A DNA stretch of 64,000 bases, taken from contig NZ_PIPY01000002.1 of NCBI RefSeq assembly GCF_003987065.1, positions 247,655-311,654 on the forward strand. Direction: 5' to 3'. Below, piece after piece: positions 17,255-26,872 of the stretch (positions within the stretch are counted from its first letter, which is position 1; each line of letters starts with the position of its first letter). A program made the position numbers and the translations under genes. Below the pieces are notes generated by a model. That model searched no databases. It had not been told where the DNA came from and saw nothing but the letters and a program-made list of their open reading frames with translations. This DNA comes from Pseudidiomarina insulisalsae (GTDB lineage: Bacteria > Pseudomonadota > Gammaproteobacteria > Enterobacterales > Alteromonadaceae).

Positions 17255-18438
17255 TTCGACCACATTAGCGCGCCCTGCCTGACCACGCGGGTGGGCTGCT
17301 TTAGCTCAGTCAGGTCGCGCAAAGGATTGTGTTCAAATGCGAGAAAACTTGCCTCAAACCCTTCCTGTAAACGACCAATGTCGCGCTGCGGCAATAGCAC
17401 CCGCGGAGTGGTATAGGTCGCCATCTCCAGTAACTCGGCCGCGGTGAAGTCAAACTGTTGCAGGTAAATAAGTTCATCCACCACGCTGCCCATAAACAAA
17501 TCCGAGCCGCTGAGTAAGGTGACGCCCGCATTTCGCAGCGCGGCAATGTTCTCATGCTGCAACTGCTGCACCCGGGCTTTTTGTTCCTCACTCATGCTCT
17601 TGAAGAGCTCAACGACACTTGCCGTAAGAATCACTTTCGTCTTTTGCGCTGCCGCAGCGTCGATCACTTCTGCTGTCAGGCGGTAATCAACAGCAGACTT
17701 ACCTTCATGCCAGTGATAACCCGGTAAATGGCCGATCCAATCAACGCCCGCAGTCACCGCCAGTGCAAAGTCAGCAGCTGACTCTGTGTGCACCACTACG
17801 GTCTGGCCACGCTCCTGTAAGGTGCGGGTTAAGGGCGCGACGACCTCCGGCTGCAAGCCGTTTAAACCAAAGTAATCATTGTTATCGCGACGGGCAATGT
17901 CCTCATGATGAACAAGGATAAGCTTAGTCAAGTCGCCGCCAGCACGCTCGAATAACCCGGCTTTCGCATCAATATCAGTACGCTCGTCGATAACGATATA
18001 ACTTTTGTCGTAGATCTCCTCTGGTGACCGCTCGCCGGCGGCCATTGCCATGCGTAGCGGATGGCCATCGGAGCTTGAAACGCACGCTCCGGCTACGCGC
18101 ATATCCAGTTGCGCCTGGCTCAGAATAAGGCGCGTTTCAGCCGCGCTCGCCGGGTCACCGCATAACATGGCGCCATATAAAACCCCCTGTTGAATGTAAC
18201 GCTGCTGAAAGCGTTGTGCCAGCGCAGGGTTCTGCAGGTTATGATTATGCGCATCGGCCAGTGGTGGAATGATGAACTGACCATTCAAGTCAACTGTCGC
18301 ATCGACCGCCTGCTCCGTCTCATCGCTAAAGTGGGTATTGGTCACATAACGATCGCCAAAGACAAACTCATTACCGTTCCACCAATAAGCATTGCTGTAT
18401 AAAGTGACCGTGATCGCGATCAGATAGAGGCTACGCAT
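17251..18438 (-). CDS. Amidohydrolase-superfamily protein, exported, third gene of the RND operon
   Basis: 395 residues with a signal-like N terminus (MRSLYLIAITVTLYSNA). Amidohydrolase metal-site motifs are visible: DAHNHN (the HxH pair), later VVHTES and IGHLPGYH histidines, and SGSDLF with the catalytic aspartate. The family hydrolyses amide or ester bonds of cyclic amides, dipeptides or similar substrates. The gene lies 11 bases after the membrane-fusion protein gene, an unusual partner for an RND pump. It could process or detoxify the exported compound, but I know no precedent and this is inference. The substrate cannot be named. Confidence 0.75.
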   Translation of the reverse strand: MRSLYLIAITVTLYSNAYWWNGNEFVFGDRYVTNTHFSDETEQAVDATVDLNGQFIIPPLADAHNHNLQNPALAQRFQQRYIQQGVLYGAMLCGDPASAAETRLILSQAQLDMRVAGACVSSSDGHPLRMAMAAGERSPEEIYDKSYIVIDERTDIDAKAGLFERAGGDLTKLILVHHEDIARRDNNDYFGLNGLQPEVVAPLTRTLQERGQTVVVHTESAADFALAVTAGVDWIGHLPGYHWHEGKSAVDYRLTAEVIDAAAAQKTKVILTASVVELFKSMSEEQKARVQQLQHENIAALRNAGVTLLSGSDLFMGSVVDELIYLQQFDFTAAELLEMATYTTPRVLLPQRDIGRLQEGFEASFLAFEHNPLRDLTELKQPTRVVRQGALMWSN

Positions 18439-18449
18439 ACATTGACTCC

Positions 18450-19535
18450 TTAGCTACCGATGGTGGTTAAGGGGAATTCCCGGGTGCTCAGAACTTTTAC
18501 CATCTGCCCATGGCGTAACGTGTCAGCACCGCGCACCACCACCCGCTGACCATTCTGCAATTTACCCACCACGTTGACATAGTCGCCGGAGCCACCGGCG
18601 ATACTGACTTTAACTTCCTGCGCTTTGTTCTCGCTATCGATCACATAAACGCTGGTGGTGCCTTTACCAATCACCAGTGCATCGCGCGGCACAACAAAGT
18701 GTTCAGCAGGTAAAGCCGCCGGAACCGCAACCGTCACCAACTCACCGACGCGAAAAGCGCCCTGCATATCTGCAGGTATTTTCAGTACGCCGGTAAATGT
18801 CTGTGATCGCGCGTCACTGACTGGAATCACGGTACGTAGTGGCATACGCGTGTCACCACCTGAGTAGTAGACACTCACCTGCGCCGCCTGGCGCGTAAAG
18901 TCGCTGTACGCCAGTGGGCCGTGAAAGCGGATTTCAAGGTGTTCGACATCGACCAATCCTAACAATGGCGCCGTACCGGTGACATCCTCACCAGCCCGCT
19001 GCAGACGCTCGGTCACCACACCAGCAAAGGGCGCGCGGACGGTGGTTTTTTTCAAGTCGTCCTGCGCCTGCTCTAACTGTAGCTGCAACAGTTCCTCGTC
19101 AGATTGCAGTAACGCCAGGTCAGCCTGCATATTGTCAATTTCGCGTGCTGAGATGGCCTGCTTCTGATACAGGTCACTTAATCGCTCGAGATCGCGTTTG
19201 GTACGCTCAATCTCAATATTTTTGCGCTTCAACTGGGCTTCGAGCTGGCGTACCGCCAGTTCGTAGGGACGTGCGTCAACTTCAGCCAACACCCCGCCCT
19301 CTGCTACGGCCGTGCCCGGCTCTGCTATCCATACCAGCTTGCCGTTTACCCCGGCACTTAACTCACTGGCGTGGCGGCTTTGCACCTGCCCACTAACCAT
19401 CGCCGTCGGGCTGATAACTTCTTTACTGACCGGTACCACCGATACCACCGGATTCGCTTGCAAGGCACTAAAACTCGTCAGCGCCAGTGTTGCACTCAGA
19501 AACAGAGCCTGGAAAAAACGATTATTCACACACAT
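18450..19535 (-). CDS. RND efflux periplasmic adaptor (HlyD/AcrA-like membrane fusion protein)
   Basis: 361 residues from the ATG at 19535, which lies 7 bases after AAGGAG. A GTG two codons earlier is possible. The signal peptide ends near ALQANP. The order is standard for the family: lipoyl half-motifs (VNGKLVWIAEPGTAVAEGGVLAEVD), an alpha-helical coiled-coil hairpin (about 95-165, YQKQAISAREIDNMQADL), a second lipoyl half (VRAPFAGVVTERLQRAGEDV), then beta-barrel and membrane-proximal domains. It overlaps the permease gene by 14 bases. No outer-membrane factor gene is nearby, so it probably uses a TolC-type protein from elsewhere. Confidence 0.9.
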   Translation of the reverse strand: MCVNNRFFQALFLSATLALTSFSALQANPVVSVVPVSKEVISPTAMVSGQVQSRHASELSAGVNGKLVWIAEPGTAVAEGGVLAEVDARPYELAVRQLEAQLKRKNIEIERTKRDLERLSDLYQKQAISAREIDNMQADLALLQSDEELLQLQLEQAQDDLKKTTVRAPFAGVVTERLQRAGEDVTGTAPLLGLVDVEHLEIRFHGPLAYSDFTRQAAQVSVYYSGGDTRMPLRTVIPVSDARSQTFTGVLKIPADMQGAFRVGELVTVAVPAALPAEHFVVPRDALVIGKGTTSVYVIDSENKAQEVKVSIAGGSGDYVNVVGKLQNGQRVVVRGADTLRHGQMVKVLSTREFPLTTIGS

Positions 19536-22500
19536 GGTCACTCTCCTTGGTTTTCAGACGCTGCGCTAACGCAAAATGTTTAACGCGCGTTTGCACTGCA
19601 GCAATGGCCCGCATCGCAGCAGGAATATAAATCAACATGAATAAGGTGCTCACTAACATACCGCCGACAATCACCATCGCCAGTCCGCGGTAGATCTCAC
19701 TACCGGCTCCGGGTACCAGTACCAGCGGCAACATGCCAAATACCGAAGTGAGCGAACTCATATAAACCGGGCGTACCCGCGTCGCGATGGCATAGTGAAT
19801 CGCGGCGTGGATTTGCATGCCTTCGCTCTGTGCCCGACGCGTCTGATCAATAAGCAAGATTGCGTTGTTGACCATCAGGCCGAGCAGGATAACGAAGCCG
19901 ATCATGGTCAGTAAGTCGAGCGCCTGGAAAGTAAACACGTTGAGTAACTGCAGACCTAGTACCCCTCCTGCCAAAGCCATCGGAACCGTAGTAAGCACTA
20001 ACAAACTATCTTTCACTGAGCGGAATACCGCCGTCATAATTAAAAACAGAATGACAACTGCGTACACGAAGTTATCTGTCATGCTGGTGATGGTGTCGGA
20101 CAAATCATCGGCACCGCCGGACAGCGTCATATAAACGCCCGGGCTCAACTCGGTTTCCACTTCGTCCATTACCTGGCGCGTGACCTCTACCGCTTCATCA
20201 AGCGTGATAGTTGGCGGTGGCATGATCATCAGTGTCAACGTGCGGCTACCATCAAGGCGCTGAATCCGCACCGGACCGGTCATACGCTCAATATCAGCCA
20301 GTTGCCCGATGGTCTGCACGCCCGCGTGCGGGGTATAAAGCGGTGTAGCTGCCAGCGCTTCGGGGGTCTTCCACGGCTTCGCCTCGACAATGATGTCGCG
20401 GCGGTTAAAGCCATCGAACAACTCACCCACCCATAAGCCATTGGTTACTGCCCGAACATTGGCCGCTACTGTGCTGCGATCAATGCCGGCCTGCGCTAAC
20501 TGATGATCGCGCGGCGTCACCAGCAGTTCGGGTTTTGCATCATAAATACTCGGTACCGGGCGAAGGACAGTGTTTGGTAAGCGGTCGCTTAATAAGCCGA
20601 TAGTGCGCTCAATAACCAGACGCGACGCGTCATCCAGAGCACCGTTAAAGTTCAGGCGAATGGCACGATTGGTACTGCCAACACTGACGTTGAGCAATGA
20701 CGCCTGTTGCGCATATGCCATGGTTTCGGGTAAGTCAGCCAACACATCCTGCCGCAGCGCGCGAATCATTTCTGGCGCCGCATCAGGCTCTTGCGGGTAC
20801 ACGAATAACACATTACCGCCGGCGCTTGCAGACAAATTATAATCACGGACCTGGGGCAGCTTTTCGCCGCTAAGGTAAGGCTCCAGCCGACGTACAATGG
20901 TCGCCGCAATTTCATCTTCAATGACTGAATAATTAGCACCGGGTGGTACCTGCATCGCGACGAAAATACCCTCCCACTTTGCTTCTGGCAGAAAGTCCGG
21001 ACGTGGCGTTAAGGTCATCAGCACAATGGCGGCACCGGCCAGAATGAACAGCAGCCAGGAGGCTGCGCGTCGGGGGGTGCGCGTCAGCCGCGCATAAAGG
21101 TTCGCCAGTTGCGTCCATAGCGCTAAAGGTTCCTTGTCTTCGTCGCGGTTCTTCAGCAGTTTGGTGGCCAGCACAGGAATAAGAAACATGGCAGCCAACA
21201 TCGACATGACTACGGCCACCGACATGGTCACTGCCAGATCGTAGAACAACTGGCCAGCCAGCCCCTGCATAAATAGTACCGGCATAAAGATAGCAACGGT
21301 GGTCGCGGTTGAGGCAAATAATGCTGGCGCTACTTGTGCGGCGCTTTTTATCGCTGCATCGCTAACGCTCAGACCCTGATGACGCAGGCGCAGAAAGTTT
21401 TCCTGCACGACAATGGCGGCGTCCAGTACCAGGCCTACGGCAAAGGCGAGCCCCGCCAGCGAGATAATATTCAGACTGCGGCCCAGCAACGACATCACCA
21501 GTAATGCACTGGCCAGGCTTACCGGGATAGTCACCGCAATCAATAAGGTGGCGCGAAAGCCACGAATCATCCAGTACAACAGGCCGAGTACCAGAGCGAT
21601 ACCGATACCTATACTGCTTTGTACTAAATCGATGGCGCGCTTAATGTGCACGGAAGGATCAAAGCTAAGTTCAATTTTCAGATCTTTTTTCGCCAGCACG
21701 CCTTCATTCAGATCGGCAATCGCAACTTTCAGGTCCTCAACCACCGCAACCGTATTGGCGTCATTGGTGCCGTTAAGAACAATATAAAATGCTGGCTTAC
21801 CACTGCGATAAGCGAAGCTCCGTTGATCAGCAAAACCTTCGCTAACGGTGGCAATTTCACGCAGGTAAACCGGGCGCCCCTCGTTATACGCGACAATCAT
21901 GTCGCCGTAATTCTCAGCGTTGTACTGGCCGTTGTAGCGCACCGTGTATTCGCGCCGCCCTACTTCAGCAAAACCGCCGGACATATTCGCTGAGCGTTGA
22001 ATGGCATTGGTCAGGGTGCCAATTTGCACCCCTAAGGCAGCCATCTTGTAAGGGTCGACCTGAATTTTAAGTTGATGGTCGACACTGCTGGCCAGGTCGA
22101 CCCGCGCCACTCCGTCAATACGCTGTAGCACGGGTTTCACACTTGCTTCAATCAGATCCTGATAGGCGCTGAAGTCAGAGCTTTGTTGCTCGCCGGTCTG
22201 GGTAATTAACAAGGTGGCGATACTTTCTTCCAGGCCACCGAGCATGACATGCGGCTCGCCTGCCTCGCGGGGCCGAGGCGGTGTCTGGTTGAGCGCATTC
22301 ACCACGTCAATGAAGGTTTGCTGCATGTCGGTGCCAATGGCAAATTCGAGCATGGTAATGCTCATACCCGCACGCACCGATGAATACAGACGCTCAATCC
22401 CGCTCAGCCCCTGCAGAATCTCTTCCTGGGGCTCTACGATCTCGCTCTCCAGCTCGGCCGGAGCGGCCGCACGCCAGGTATTAATAATGGCTATCTGTGG

Positions 22501-22626
22501 TCGATTCAGATTAGGGGTCAGTTGCACCGGCATCTGGCTGACGCTGGCAAAACCGATCAGCGTCACAATCAAAAAAGCGATGACCGTGGCCACTGGATTG
22601 TAATGACTTAAACGAAACATACTCAT
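19522..22626 (-). CDS. RND multidrug efflux permease (HAE1-like)
   Basis: 1034 residues, typical for AcrB-type permeases. The first membrane segment (PVATVIAFLIVTLIGF) is followed by the porter region, an internal block of five membrane segments with LAGLAFAVGLVLDAAIVVQENFLRLR (proton-relay aspartate region), a second porter half and the last block ending VNNAILLIDQTRR. The second Asp-Asp pair of classical AcrB is only partly recognisable. Start: ATG at 22626 after GGGAGG. The gene order permease, adaptor, amidohydrolase is the reverse of the common adaptor-permease order. An array of direct repeats lies 60-110 bases upstream and suggests control by an OmpR-family response regulator. Confidence 0.9.
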   Translation of the reverse strand: MSMFRLSHYNPVATVIAFLIVTLIGFASVSQMPVQLTPNLNRPQIAIINTWRAAAPAELESEIVEPQEEILQGLSGIERLYSSVRAGMSITMLEFAIGTDMQQTFIDVVNALNQTPPRPREAGEPHVMLGGLEESIATLLITQTGEQQSSDFSAYQDLIEASVKPVLQRIDGVARVDLASSVDHQLKIQVDPYKMAALGVQIGTLTNAIQRSANMSGGFAEVGRREYTVRYNGQYNAENYGDMIVAYNEGRPVYLREIATVSEGFADQRSFAYRSGKPAFYIVLNGTNDANTVAVVEDLKVAIADLNEGVLAKKDLKIELSFDPSVHIKRAIDLVQSSIGIGIALVLGLLYWMIRGFRATLLIAVTIPVSLASALLVMSLLGRSLNIISLAGLAFAVGLVLDAAIVVQENFLRLRHQGLSVSDAAIKSAAQVAPALFASTATTVAIFMPVLFMQGLAGQLFYDLAVTMSVAVVMSMLAAMFLIPVLATKLLKNRDEDKEPLALWTQLANLYARLTRTPRRAASWLLFILAGAAIVLMTLTPRPDFLPEAKWEGIFVAMQVPPGANYSVIEDEIAATIVRRLEPYLSGEKLPQVRDYNLSASAGGNVLFVYPQEPDAAPEMIRALRQDVLADLPETMAYAQQASLLNVSVGSTNRAIRLNFNGALDDASRLVIERTIGLLSDRLPNTVLRPVPSIYDAKPELLVTPRDHQLAQAGIDRSTVAANVRAVTNGLWVGELFDGFNRRDIIVEAKPWKTPEALAATPLYTPHAGVQTIGQLADIERMTGPVRIQRLDGSRTLTLMIMPPPTITLDEAVEVTRQVMDEVETELSPGVYMTLSGGADDLSDTITSMTDNFVYAVVILFLIMTAVFRSVKDSLLVLTTVPMALAGGVLGLQLLNVFTFQALDLLTMIGFVILLGLMVNNAILLIDQTRRAQSEGMQIHAAIHYAIATRVRPVYMSSLTSVFGMLPLVLVPGAGSEIYRGLAMVIVGGMLVSTLFMLIYIPAAMRAIAAVQTRVKHFALAQRLKTKESDHVCE

Positions 22627-22687
22627 AAGGGTCCTCCCGTACCAACCATCTGGCGGCTGATGTAGTGAACACTATGAGCTTTACTTT

Positions 22688-22734
22688 CTTAAACCTCCTG
22701 AAGGTTGCCTGAACGCTTCTTAAGAAATCTTAAA
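22688..22734 (+). promoter_or_regulatory. Array of five CTTAAR/CCTGAA hexamers upstream of the RND operon
   Basis: On the plus strand CTTAAA (22688), CCTGAA (22697), CCTGAA (22708), CTTAAG (22719) and CTTAAA (22729) recur every 9-11 bases, one helical turn. The CTTAAG pair resembles PmrA/QseB-type boxes. Tandem hexamers on one DNA face are the usual binding pattern of OmpR-family response regulators. The array sits 62-108 bases before the permease start. Confidence 0.5.
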
Positions 22735-22750
22735 TATCTGTTGTATAACT

Positions 22751-22778
22751 AAAAAAGGGGCCCCAAATTGGAGCCCCT
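22751..22778 (-). terminator. Rho-independent terminator of the prolyl oligopeptidase gene
   Basis: On the minus strand, AGGGGC and GCCCCT form a hairpin around a partly paired loop and are followed by six T. It lies 28 bases past the stop of the prolyl oligopeptidase gene and separates it from the RND promoter region. Confidence 0.75.
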
Positions 22779-22805
22779 GAGATTCTTAAGGTTGCGCTAC
22801 GGTGG

Positions 22806-24971
22806 TTATTTCAGCTGCGAAAGCTCTTTGATACCCATATTGTAAAGCGTAAAACCGTAGATATCCGCGTACTGCTCAATGGTTTTTGAGACCGGTGTTC
22901 CGGCACCATGTCCGGCATTGGTTTCAATGCGGATCAGTTGCGGATTCGGGCCGGTATTTTTCGCCTGCAGCTCTGCCGCAAACTTAAACGAGTGCGCAGG
23001 CACCACACGGTCATCGTGATCACCTGTAGTGATTAAGGTCGCCGGATAGCTCTCGCCCTGCTCAACGTTATGCACCGGTGAGTAACCGTACAGGTACTCA
23101 AACATTTCTTTGCTGTCTTCCGCGGTACCATAATCGTAGGCCCAGCCAGCGCCTGCGGTAAAGGTATGGTAACGCAGCATATCTAGCACGCCCACGGCCG
23201 GTAAGGCAACTTGCATCAGATCAGGACGCTGTGTCATGACCGCACCCACCAGCAGGCCACCATTTGAACCACCACGTACGGCCAGACGCTCATTGGAGGT
23301 ATAGCCCTCAGCAATCAGGTATTCACCCGCAGCAATAAAATCATCAAACACATTCTGTTTATTCATTTTAGTGCCAGCAATGTGCCATTCTTTACCGTAC
23401 TCACCGCCACCACGGAGGTTAGCAACGGCGTAGACGCCACCCATCTCCAACCACAGCGCATTGGTAATGCTAAACGACGGGGTCAGGCTGACATTAAAGC
23501 CACCATAGCCATACAGCATTGTAGGATTGCTGCCATCAAGTTCCATGCCTTTTTTATGAGTGATGATCATCGGTACCTGAGTACCGTCTTTCGAGGTATA
23601 AAAAACCTGTTTGGAGACATAAGCATCACTGTCAAAGTCGGCTTTCGACTTCTCATAGACCGTTGACTCACCGGTTTCCGGTGCAAAGCGGTAGATAGTG
23701 CCCGGCGTGTTGTAATTGGTAAAGGTGTAGTAAATTTCTTCGGCTTCTTCCTTACCGCCAAAGCTACTGACACTGCCCACGCCCGGTAACTCGACATTTC
23801 GAACTTTGGTGCCGTCATAAGCATACTGTTCGACTTTTGAAATGGCATCCACCATGTATTCTGCGAACAGATAGCCAGCGCCGGTAGCAATACTCAGTAC
23901 ATGCTCAGTTTCAGGGATAAAGTTCTCCCAGTTTTCCGGCGTTGGATTCGCCGCGTCAACGGTCACCACACGCTTATTCGGCGCTTCCAGATCGGTTACC
24001 AGATACAGTTTCGAACCTTTGTTATCAAGCACGTAGGTGTCGGAATCTGTGTGATCAAGAATAGTGACCAACTCGCTGTCAGGCGCGGTCAGATCTTTCA
24101 TGAACAATTTATTGCCCGAGGTCGAAATCGCTGCGCTGATGAACAGATAGTTGTCATCTTCAGAGACAGAACCACCCACGTAGCGGTGTTTTTGGGCCTC
24201 GGTACCGCCGAAAATCACCGGATCGTCCGCCTGTGCAGTGCCCAGTTCGTGGTAATACAATTTGTGCTGGTCGGTTTTGGCCGATAGCTCGCTACCTTCA
24301 GGTTTGTCGTAACTTGAATAATAGAAGCCTTCATTGCCATACCAGGAGATACCGCTGAATTTCACATCAACCAGCGCTGGCTCCAGCTGCTCTTTGGTCT
24401 CGGCGTCAATAATAATGATTTTACGCCAGTCACTACCGCCCTCTGAAATTGCATAAGCGGCCAGTGAGCCGTCTTTCGAAAAGCTCAGGCTGGCCAGCGA
24501 CGTAGTGCCGTCTTCACTAAAGGTATTCGGGTCAAGGAATACTTCAGTGTTGCCTTCGGCGTCGGTACGGTAAACCACGTACTGGTCCTGCAGGCCGTCG
24601 TTCTTATAAAAATAGGTGTAATCACCTTCTTTAAACGGTGCGCTCACTTTCTCATAGTTCCACATCGCGCTTAAACGGTCTTCAATTTCTTCGCGGTACG
24701 GAATCTGTTCCAGGTAGCTGAAAGTGACTTCATTCTGAGCTTTCACCCAGGCTTCGGTCTCTTCGCTGCGGTCGTCCTCAAGCCAACGATAGGGGTCAGC
24801 TACGACAGTGTCGAAATAAGTGTCGGTCACATTACCGCGAAAGGTCACCGGATAGTTAATTTGAGTATTCACGGTCGTTGTTTTTTCTGCCACGTCAGTG
24901 TCACTCGACTCTTGTTGCGGCGAGCAGGCGGCTAACACCGCAACGCTCGCCAGGGTAATCAGATGGCGCAT
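22806..24971 (-). CDS. Prolyl oligopeptidase (S9A) lipoprotein
   Basis: 721 residues from the ATG at 24971, which follows AGGAAG and gives a clean lipoprotein signal ([16 protein letters not shown]). An upstream start at 25028 would bury that signal and is rejected. An N-terminal propeller (about 100-440) is followed by the hydrolase domain with GGSNGG (Ser about 568), DHDDRVVP (Asp about 650) and NAGHGAG (His about 687), the signature of prolyl oligopeptidases, which cut peptides after proline. Being an anchored lipoprotein, it would act on peptides in the periplasm or at the surface. Together with the oligopeptidase B-like lipoprotein it points to a life on proteins and peptides. Confidence 0.95.
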   Translation of the reverse strand: MRHLITLASVAVLAACSPQQESSDTDVAEKTTTVNTQINYPVTFRGNVTDTYFDTVVADPYRWLEDDRSEETEAWVKAQNEVTFSYLEQIPYREEIEDRLSAMWNYEKVSAPFKEGDYTYFYKNDGLQDQYVVYRTDAEGNTEVFLDPNTFSEDGTTSLASLSFSKDGSLAAYAISEGGSDWRKIIIIDAETKEQLEPALVDVKFSGISWYGNEGFYYSSYDKPEGSELSAKTDQHKLYYHELGTAQADDPVIFGGTEAQKHRYVGGSVSEDDNYLFISAAISTSGNKLFMKDLTAPDSELVTILDHTDSDTYVLDNKGSKLYLVTDLEAPNKRVVTVDAANPTPENWENFIPETEHVLSIATGAGYLFAEYMVDAISKVEQYAYDGTKVRNVELPGVGSVSSFGGKEEAEEIYYTFTNYNTPGTIYRFAPETGESTVYEKSKADFDSDAYVSKQVFYTSKDGTQVPMIITHKKGMELDGSNPTMLYGYGGFNVSLTPSFSITNALWLEMGGVYAVANLRGGGEYGKEWHIAGTKMNKQNVFDDFIAAGEYLIAEGYTSNERLAVRGGSNGGLLVGAVMTQRPDLMQVALPAVGVLDMLRYHTFTAGAGWAYDYGTAEDSKEMFEYLYGYSPVHNVEQGESYPATLITTGDHDDRVVPAHSFKFAAELQAKNTGPNPQLIRIETNAGHGAGTPVSKTIEQYADIYGFTLYNMGIKELSQLK

Positions 24972-24994
24972 AGGTCGCTTCCTTTTTTTAATTA

Positions 24995-25555
24995 TTAACT
25001 CAATGCCGGATGGGTATTGGCAAACCATGGTTGTTGGTTCACACTTGCCAGAAATGCCTGTAACTTAGGCCACTGATGAATATCCAGACGCTCACGGAAT
25101 TGTGCCCAGCTTAGAAAACATGCCAGCCGCAAATGGGCATCGTTGTGCGCGTCGGCTTCAGGCCAGTCTCGCTGATTCAGCTCATCAAGAATGGCTTCTA
25201 CCCGCGATTGCTGACGCTGTAGATAGCCCACGTCTTCCAGACGCACGCCGTCGCGATCAAGCAAGAACAAGTTGATCGTGGTATCGAGCGCGGTATTGAC
25301 CAGGCAATACAGGTCAAAATCTTCAATGGAGTCACAAAATGACTGCCCTGCTACACTGCGGAGATGACGGATGATCGATGACGAATCGTGTAATTTAACC
25401 TCATTATCGCTAAAGAAAGGCACACGTTTCGCCGGCGACTGCTGCGCGCTCTGCGCATAATCGGTCGGCACAAACTCAAATTTTACGTCATTTTGCGCCA
25501 GTACAATTCGACAATGGCGCACAAATGGCGAGGTATAACTGCCAAATAGTTTCAT
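24995..25555 (-). CDS. Glutathione S-transferase-like protein
   Basis: 186 residues, with an N-terminal thioredoxin-fold half ([38 protein letters not shown], where VPFF holds the cis-proline and DSSS the glutathione-binding Ser) and a short helical C-terminal half. It is shorter than typical GSTs (about 200-210). The prolyl oligopeptidase gene follows 23 bases downstream on the same strand, so both may share a transcript. The substrate is unknown. Confidence 0.8.
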   Translation of the reverse strand: MKLFGSYTSPFVRHCRIVLAQNDVKFEFVPTDYAQSAQQSPAKRVPFFSDNEVKLHDSSSIIRHLRSVAGQSFCDSIEDFDLYCLVNTALDTTINLFLLDRDGVRLEDVGYLQRQQSRVEAILDELNQRDWPEADAHNDAHLRLACFLSWAQFRERLDIHQWPKLQAFLASVNQQPWFANTHPALS

Positions 25556-25606
25556 GTTGGGTCCTGAAAAAGCTAAGCTAGAACAAACTCACAAGAGAGT
25601 AGCATA

Positions 25607-26215
25607 ATGAAAAAAGCCATACATTATTTACTTAAAGGACTCGCAATTTTACTGCCAATTGTCGTCACTATTGCGGTGGTGCGGTGGTTGCTCGTTACCG
25701 TAGAAGCCTGGCTACGCCCGATATGGGTAGCCATTGTGGGCGAAAATTTCTACTTCCCGGGCCTCGCTTTCCTGAGCTTCCTCGGCCTTGCCTTGCTTAT
25801 CGGCTTCAGCTCGCGCTGGCTTATTTTAAACAGAATCTGGCAGCTACCGGGCAGGCTCATCAATAAGATGCCATTACTGAACAGTGTCTACGGCACTATC
25901 ACTGACATTTTTGACATGATGTCAGGCAAAAACTTTGCTGATGAATCTGTTGTCTTGGTCACTTTACCCGGTGGTGAGTTGCGGTTGATCGGCATCGTTA
26001 CCAAAAAAAGCGGAGATCCCACCGATCGCCTCTCACGCTGTCTTGACGATGACCAGGTCGCGGTGTTTTTACCTATGAGTTACAATGTCGGCGGCTACAT
26101 GGTGATGGTGCCACGTAGCTGTATTGAGCCTATTGACATGAGTCCCTCAGACGCCCTGCAACTGACCATCAGCGCTGGGCTAGGGAAAAAACTAGCGCAA
26201 GCCAAGGAGTATTAA
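25607..26215 (+). CDS. DUF502 family inner-membrane protein
   Basis: 202 residues. Two membrane segments (LLKGLAILLPIVVTIAVVRWLL and LAFLSFLGLALLIGF) are followed by the conserved DUF502 core (INKMPLLNSVYGTITDI, then VTLPGGELRLIGIVTKKSG and VFLPMSYNVGGYMVMVPRSC). DUF502 proteins are widespread and of unknown function, often thought to be membrane scaffold or stress proteins. The stop codon is directly followed by the ATG of the carboxylesterase gene, so the two are coupled. Confidence 0.85.
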   Translation: MKKAIHYLLKGLAILLPIVVTIAVVRWLLVTVEAWLRPIWVAIVGENFYFPGLAFLSFLGLALLIGFSSRWLILNRIWQLPGRLINKMPLLNSVYGTITDIFDMMSGKNFADESVVLVTLPGGELRLIGIVTKKSGDPTDRLSRCLDDDQVAVFLPMSYNVGGYMVMVPRSCIEPIDMSPSDALQLTISAGLGKKLAQAKEY

Positions 26216-26872
26216 ATGGCCTACCTGCCGTGCGTCGAAATTGCACCTGATCAACCCGCTAACCGCAGTATTATCTGGCTGCATGGGTTAGGTGCCGACG
26301 GCAACGATTTCGCACCTATTGTGCCGCACCTGAAGGCGCCCGAAGATGTTCATATTCGTTTCGTCTTTCCCCATGCGCCGCAAATTCCGGTAACCATTAA
26401 CGGCGGTATGCGCATGCCTGCCTGGTACGACATTATGGATATGTCGATTGCCCGCAAGGTAGACACCACGCAGTTACAGCAGTCCGCAGCAGCCATCCGG
26501 CAACTGATAGCACGCGAGAAAGAGCGCGGAATTGCACCTGAACATATTGTTCTGGCGGGATTTTCACAAGGTGGCGCCGTGGCTTATGAAGCGGCATTAA
26601 GCCATCACGAACGTCTGGGGGGGCTAATAGCGCTATCAACCTATCTGGCGACGCATGAAACGCTTGAACTTGCGGAAGCTAACCGCGAGCTTCCTATTTT
26701 AATGCAACATGGCAGCCAGGATCCGGTAGTACCGGAGGCTTTAGGTCAGCATGCGTACCAATGGTTAGCTGAGCGGGGTTACCGCGTCGATTATCAGACG
26801 TTCCCGATGCAACATCAGGTCTGTGCCGAGCAAATCGACGCGATCAATAAGTGGTTAAGCCAACACCTGTAG
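26216..26872 (+). CDS. Carboxylesterase/phospholipase-like alpha/beta hydrolase
   Basis: 218 residues, the family's usual length. Residues IIWLHGLGADGNDF form the oxyanion-hole region, GFSQGGAVAYEAAL carries the nucleophilic serine, HGSQDPVVP the aspartate and QMPMQHQV-like FPMQHQV the histidine. These match the bacterial carboxylesterase family related to acyl-protein thioesterases, which hydrolyses short acyl esters in the cytoplasm. It starts on the base after the DUF502 stop, and its end overlaps purK by 18 bases on the other strand. Confidence 0.9.
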   Translation: MAYLPCVEIAPDQPANRSIIWLHGLGADGNDFAPIVPHLKAPEDVHIRFVFPHAPQIPVTINGGMRMPAWYDIMDMSIARKVDTTQLQQSAAAIRQLIAREKERGIAPEHIVLAGFSQGGAVAYEAALSHHERLGGLIALSTYLATHETLELAEANRELPILMQHGSQDPVVPEALGQHAYQWLAERGYRVDYQTFPMQHQVCAEQIDAINKWLSQHL

